DNA of 58,682 nt from Streptomyces sp. MS191 (lineage in GTDB: Bacteria; Actinomycetota; Actinomycetes; Streptomycetales; Streptomycetaceae). The stretch lies in contig NZ_RDBI01000040.1 in the NCBI RefSeq assembly GCF_008042125.1, positions 436,911-495,592 of the forward strand, written 5' to 3'. The translations under genes and the position numbers were made by a program. Every line of letters starts with the position of its first letter. Positions within the stretch are counted from its first letter, which is position 1. Under the pieces are notes generated by a model. The model saw nothing but the letters and a program-made list of their open reading frames with translations. It had not been told where the DNA came from and did no database searches. Below are positions 54,896-58,682 of this stretch, one piece after another.

Positions 54896-55426
54896 ATGAG
54901 CGCCACTGACGAAATCATCGACGTCGTCGACGAGGACGACCGGGTCATCGGCCGGGCCCCGCGTGGAGAGGCCTACGCGCGGGGTCTGATCCACCGCTGC
55001 GCGTTCATCCTGGTGCGCGACGCCGAGGACCGGATCTTCGTGCACCGCCGCACTCCGACGAAGCTCGTCTACCCGTCCCTGTACGACATGTTCGTGGGCG
55101 GTGTCGTCGGCGCCGGCGAGTCCTACGACGAGGCGGCGCTGCGTGAGGCGGAGGAGGAACTCGGCGTGTCCGGACTCCCCCGCCCCGAGCCGCTGTTCCG
55201 TTTCCTGCACGACTCCGAGGGCGTCGCCGGGAAGTGGTGGTCGGCCGTGTACCAGGTGCGGTGCACGCTGCCGGTGCGTCCGCAGATCGAGGAGGTCGCC
55301 TGGCACGCCTTCCTGCCGGAGGAGGAACTGACGCGCAGGCTGGGCAGCTGGGAATGGGTCCCGGACGGCAGGGCGGCGTGGGAGCGGCTGCTCGCGTACC
55401 GGGCGACCGGCGGACCGGGCCTATAA
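54896..55426 (+). CDS. Nudix hydrolase
   Basis: A 176-residue Nudix-fold hydrolase. The Nudix box is GGVVGAGESYDEAALREAEE followed by ELGV, with all consensus Gly and Glu residues. The DEDDRVIGRAPRGEAY start resembles the isopentenyl-diphosphate isomerase-like/YfcD group. Substrate unknown. I chose the ATG at 54896; TTG four codons earlier is possible. 9 nt before the DUF202 pair. Confidence 0.9.
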   Translation: MSATDEIIDVVDEDDRVIGRAPRGEAYARGLIHRCAFILVRDAEDRIFVHRRTPTKLVYPSLYDMFVGGVVGAGESYDEAALREAEEELGVSGLPRPEPLFRFLHDSEGVAGKWWSAVYQVRCTLPVRPQIEEVAWHAFLPEEELTRRLGSWEWVPDGRAAWERLLAYRATGGPGL

Positions 55427-55435
55427 AGTGCCCGC

Positions 55436-55831
55436 GTGAGCGACTTCGTACAGAGCCTGCGGCTGTGGTTCGCCCCGCAGCGGATCAGCGAGGAGGGGGA
55501 GACTCCGGACTACCGGTTCTCCCTCGCCAACGAACGCACCTTCCTCGCCTGGATCCGGACGGCTCTGGCGCTCGTCGGCGGCGGCTTCGCGGTCGACCAG
55601 TTCCTCCCGGACCTGCGCTGGGGGGTGCGGGTCGGGCTCGCGCTGGCACTGCTCGCGGCGGGCGTGCTGTGCGCCCTGCGGGCGGTGAACCACTGGGTGC
55701 GCTGCGAGCGCGCCATGCGCCGCGGCGAGGACCTACCGGTGTCGCGCTTCCCGACCCTGCTGAGCCTGGCGGTGGCCGTCGTGGCGCTGGCCATGGTGGT
55801 GGTCGTCCTCTTCGGCTGGGCCGGACGGTGA
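55436..55831 (+). CDS. DUF202 membrane protein
   Basis: A 131-residue YidH-type membrane protein with three hydrophobic helices; LANERTFLAWIRTALALVGGG is the family signature, split after residue 20. GTG start. Its stop overlaps the GTG of the next DUF202 gene (GTGA). Function unknown. Confidence 0.9.
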   Translation: MSDFVQSLRLWFAPQRISEEGETPDYRFSLANERTFLAWIRTALALVGGGFAVDQFLPDLRWGVRVGLALALLAAGVLCALRAVNHWVRCERAMRRGEDLPVSRFPTLLSLAVAVVALAMVVVVLFGWAGR

Positions 55832-56136
55832 CCGCGGGCCGCGATCCCGGACTGCAGCCCGAGCGGACCCGGCTGGCGTGGCGACGCACGACGCTGACCT
55901 GCACGATCGTGGCGGTACTCGCGGCGAAGGCGGCCATCCACGACGAGATCACCGCCGCCGGGCTGGCCGGAGCGGCAGGGGTGGCGCTGGTCTGGGTGGC
56001 CTTCCTGGCGGTGGCCCACCGGCGGATCCAGCACCTGGACGCCCCGGCCCCGCGGGCGCTCTCGCACCGCGCGGCGCTGCTCGCGACGACGTGCACGGCG
56101 GCGCTGGCGGTGTTCGCCGTGGCCGTGGTGCTCTAG
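55828..56136 (+). CDS. DUF202 membrane protein, second
   Basis: A 102-residue membrane protein with the core QPERTRLAWRRTTLT and about three hydrophobic helices. It starts at a GTG overlapping the previous stop, so the two are translated as a coupled pair and may form a heteromer (inference). Confidence 0.88.
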   Translation: MTAGRDPGLQPERTRLAWRRTTLTCTIVAVLAAKAAIHDEITAAGLAGAAGVALVWVAFLAVAHRRIQHLDAPAPRALSHRAALLATTCTAALAVFAVAVVL

Positions 56137-56207
56137 GCGTGTCTTGCCGATCTTGCGGGCTCCCGGCGTCCTGAGGCTCCGCCGCCCGGGAAGGCGCGAC
56201 CGTGGTC

Positions 56208-57146
56208 TCAGTCCGGCCAGGCGACCGTGACGACGACCTTGCCGTTCAGGCCGCCCTCCATGTTGGCGCGCTGGGCGTCGGCCGCCTCCTCCAGGGGGAA
56301 GCTGCGGGCCACCCGTACCGTCAGGACGCCCTCGTCGACGAGCTCGGCGAGGGCGGCGAGGTCCTCGGGGTCGGGGCGGACCCAGAAGTACCGGCCGCCG
56401 AGGGCCAGCACCTCGCCGTCGGCGATCGATGCGAGGCGGCCCTCCGGCGCGAGGACGTCCGGGGTCAGCTTGAGGAAGGGACCCCCGATGGTGTCGAGCG
56501 CGGCGTCCACGCCGTCCGGGGCGAGGGCGCGGATCTGCTCGGTGAAGGTCCGCTCGTCGTACAGCACCGGCTCGGCGCCCAGCTCACGGACGCGGTCCTG
56601 GCCCGCCTCGCGGGCCGCGCCGAGGACGCGGCAGCCGAGGTGCCGGGCGATCTGGACGGCCAGGGAGCCGACCCCGCCGGCCGCCGCGTGCACCAGGACG
56701 GTCTCGCCCGAGCGCACCGCCAGGGCATGGTGGAGCGACTGGTAGGCGGTGAGTCCGACGAGCGGCAGTGCGGCCGCCTCCTCGAAGCCGACGGTGCGCG
56801 GCTTGCGGGCGAGGGTGCGGACGGGGGCGGCGACGTACTCGGCGAAGGTGCCGCGCGCGAGGAAGTCCTCCCGGACGTAGCCCATGACCTCGTCGCCGAC
56901 GGCGAACTCGGTGACGGACACGCCGGGCTGGACGACGACGCCCGAGACGTCCCAGCCGGGGACGACGGGGAAGACCGCGTCGATCATGCCGTCCAGGTAG
57001 CCGGCCTGGGCCTTCCAGTCGACCGGGTTGACGGCGGCGGCGCGCACCTTGACCAGCACCGCGTCCGGTCCGACCTTCGGGTCGGGCCGCTCGCCGTACT
57101 CCAGCACCTCGGGTCCGCCGTACCGGCTGTAGCTGATCGCCTTCAT
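56208..57146 (-). CDS. NADPH:quinone reductase-like MDR oxidoreductase
   Basis: A 312-residue medium-chain oxidoreductase without the zinc ligands of alcohol dehydrogenases, hence quinone-reductase type. Family features: MKAISYSRYGGPEVLEY start, AAAVNPVDWKAQAG, VPGWDVSGVV, and the NADP loop VHAAAGGVGSLAVQIARHLG. Start ATG at 57144-57146. It diverges from the histidine-rich gene across 203 nt. Confidence 0.92.
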   Translation of the reverse strand: MKAISYSRYGGPEVLEYGERPDPKVGPDAVLVKVRAAAVNPVDWKAQAGYLDGMIDAVFPVVPGWDVSGVVVQPGVSVTEFAVGDEVMGYVREDFLARGTFAEYVAAPVRTLARKPRTVGFEEAAALPLVGLTAYQSLHHALAVRSGETVLVHAAAGGVGSLAVQIARHLGCRVLGAAREAGQDRVRELGAEPVLYDERTFTEQIRALAPDGVDAALDTIGGPFLKLTPDVLAPEGRLASIADGEVLALGGRYFWVRPDPEDLAALAELVDEGVLTVRVARSFPLEEAADAQRANMEGGLNGKVVVTVAWPD

Positions 57147-57349
57147 ACCCCGAACGATCGACGCGGCCCCGGCCACCCGCAAGCCGGGGTCCCCCGGCCG
57201 GGGGCGGCGGCCGGGCGGCGCGTCGGCCGGACCGGGGTGCGGACGACGAGGGGGGACACCGCGCCACTCCGGAGCCGAAAAGGGGATCATACGGGCATCA
57301 CGGACTAGCCTGGAGCGGTCACCCACCCCCTCATCACCGAGGCGACACC

Positions 57350-57646
57350 ATGACCGCTCTCCATCCCGAGCACCCCACGCACGAGCACGCCCACGGGCCG
57401 GCCTGCGGGCACCCGGCCATCGAGCACGAGGGCCATGTCGACTACGCCCACGACGGACACCTGCACCGCGAGCACGCCGGACACTGGGACGAGTGCGAGC
57501 GGGAGGGGCACGTGGCGCACGACGGGCACGCGCACGAGCACGGACCCGGCTGCGGGCACCCGGCGGTCACCCACGGCGACCACCAGGACTACGTCCACGA
57601 CGGGCACCGCCACGCGGCACACGACGGGCACTGGGACGACCACTGA
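57350..57646 (+). CDS. histidine-rich repeat protein (metal-binding candidate)
   Basis: A 98-residue hydrophilic protein in which 27 residues are His and about 20 are Asp/Glu. It consists of two copies of a module of about 40 residues, each with HGPxCGHPA, then an H-DYxHDGH stretch and a GHWD end. It lacks a signal peptide and membrane segment. Such composition suggests storage or buffering of zinc, nickel or copper in the cytoplasm (inference). Related His-rich proteins occur in other Streptomyces. ATG with GAGGCGACACC upstream. Confidence 0.85.
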   Translation: MTALHPEHPTHEHAHGPACGHPAIEHEGHVDYAHDGHLHREHAGHWDECEREGHVAHDGHAHEHGPGCGHPAVTHGDHQDYVHDGHRHAAHDGHWDDH

Positions 57647-57721
57647 CACCGTCCGCGCCCAGCGACGGCCGAACTTCCCCCCGGACGGATCCGACTGGCA
57701 GGCTGCCCCTGTCGTCCGACC

Positions 57722-58663
57722 ATGCGTCAGTTTCCTTCCGGGGGGATCTTCTTGCCTGCCACCGATCCGTACGTCGTCACGCTCGCCCCGTCCGTGCACG
57801 CCTTCGTCCAGCCCGACGGCGGCTGGTGCCTGAACAACGCCGGGTTCCTCGGCAGCGGCGGCGAGACGCTGCTGGTGGACACGGCGGCCACGGAGCGGCG
57901 CGCGCGGCTGCTGCGCGAGGCGGTGCTCGCCGAGGGCCTGCCGCTGCCGCGGACCGTCGTCTCCACCCACCACCACGGTGATCACACCTACGGCAACGGG
58001 GTGTTCCTGCCCGAGGCGCGGATCGTGGCGCACGAGAACTGCCGGTCCGAGCAGCTGGCCGCCGGCCGCCAGCTGCACCTGCTCTGGCCGCAGACCGACT
58101 TCGGGCACATCGAGGTGGCGCCGCCGTCCCTCACGTACAGCGAGCGGCTGACGCTGCACGTCGGCGAGACGGAGGTGCGGGTGCTGCACCCGGGGCCCGC
58201 CCACACCACGGGCGACTCGATCGTGCACCTTCCCGGGCACGGCATCGTCTTCACCGGGGACCTGGTCTTCCACGGTGGGACGCCGTTCCTGCCGATGGGT
58301 TCGCTCGCCGGCTCGCTGCGCGCCCTGGACCTGCTCCGTTCGCTGGACGCCCCGACGGTCGTGCCGGGCCACGGCCGGGTCACCGACCCGTCGGCGTACG
58401 ACGCCACGGAGCGCTACCTGCGCTGGGTCGCCGAGCTGGCCGGCGAGGGGCACGCCAAGGGGGCCACCCCGCTGGAGACGGCCCGGCAGGCGGATCTCGG
58501 GGAGTTCGCGGCGTGGCGGGAGAGCGAGCGCCTGGTGGCGAACCTGCACCGGGCGTACGCGGAGCTGGACGGGCTGCCGGAGGGCTCTCCACTGGACCCG
58601 GCGGCGGTCTTCGGCGACATGGCGGCGATGAACGGGGGCGTGCCGGTGGCCTGCCACGCGTGA
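57722..58663 (+). CDS. MBL-fold metallo-hydrolase
   Basis: A 313-residue metallo-beta-lactamase-fold enzyme. The HxHxDH motif is VVSTHHHGDHTYGN; later ligands are in HPGPAHTTGDS, FTGDLVF and VVPGHGRV. The C-terminal 80 residues are a helical extension. Substrate unknown. The ATG at 57722 has no clear ribosome-binding site, and a TTG 11 codons later could serve instead. It follows the histidine-rich gene by 75 nt, so a shared transcript is possible. Confidence 0.9.
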   Translation: MRQFPSGGIFLPATDPYVVTLAPSVHAFVQPDGGWCLNNAGFLGSGGETLLVDTAATERRARLLREAVLAEGLPLPRTVVSTHHHGDHTYGNGVFLPEARIVAHENCRSEQLAAGRQLHLLWPQTDFGHIEVAPPSLTYSERLTLHVGETEVRVLHPGPAHTTGDSIVHLPGHGIVFTGDLVFHGGTPFLPMGSLAGSLRALDLLRSLDAPTVVPGHGRVTDPSAYDATERYLRWVAELAGEGHAKGATPLETARQADLGEFAAWRESERLVANLHRAYAELDGLPEGSPLDPAAVFGDMAAMNGGVPVACHA

Positions 58664-58682
58664 CGGCCGGGCGGCGGGCGGG

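Overview
The window is chromosomal DNA of a Streptomyces or very close relative. The base composition is very G+C rich with G/C in most third codon positions, GTG starts are frequent, and the gene set is typical of the genus: Pup-proteasome system, mycothiol biosynthesis, gyl glycerol operon, chaplins. From memory, the order pup, metH, gylR-glpFKD, mshC, chpC-chpH, gntRKP follows the S. coelicolor SCO1645-SCO1680 interval. I see no rRNA operon, phage, transposon or CRISPR, so this looks like conserved core with a few accessory patches.

Layout. (1) 1-4043, minus strand: pupylation genes pup, dop and the proteasomal ATPase arc/mpa. (2) 4286-9398: ferredoxin, secreted protein, trmI plus an M50 protease, a RecB-like nuclease and an orphan response regulator. 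(3) 9502-17722, minus strand: two paralogous peptide-binding lipoproteins without permeases, a HAD phosphatase and cobalamin-dependent metH. (4) 18014-23171: gylR and glpF-glpK-glpD, with operator-like palindromes in front of both units. (5) 23298-28679: LLM oxidoreductase, PAC2 protein and a secreted GH31 glycosidase. (6) 28813-32460, minus strand: mshC and the actinobacterial trio of kinase-like protein, DUF3090 protein and histidine phosphatase. The kinase-like gene appears frameshifted at a perfect 27-bp inverted repeat. (7) 32630-40068: CorA, ferritin-like protein, F420-type oxidoreductase, aldo/keto reductase coupled to a RecD2-like protein with degenerate ATPase motifs, and small conserved proteins. 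(8) 40158-42809: long chaplin ChpC with a collagen-like stalk, short chaplin ChpH behind a sigma-BldN-like promoter, and an M20 peptidase. (9) 43039-46327: tRNA-Leu(GAG), a pseudouridine synthase, and a mycothiol-dependent formaldehyde dehydrogenase coupled to an MBL hydrolase. (10) 46463-51065: amino acid permease and the gluconate genes gntR/gntK-gntP. (11) 51198-58663: ASCH protein with a 35-bp palindrome over its start, a TetR-controlled flavin dehydrogenase and hydroxysteroid-type SDR, Nudix, two DUF202 membrane proteins, an oxidoreductase, a histidine-rich repeat protein and an MBL hydrolase.

Themes. Thiol and redox metabolism recurs (mshC, mscR, LLM/F420 enzymes). Carbon uptake modules (glycerol, gluconate) each carry a local regulator. 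The items most worth a second look are the palindrome-associated frameshift in the kinase-like gene, the apparent RecD2 pseudo-helicase, the start-codon palindrome of the ASCH gene, and the operator placed inside a leaderless promoter at 53362-53390.
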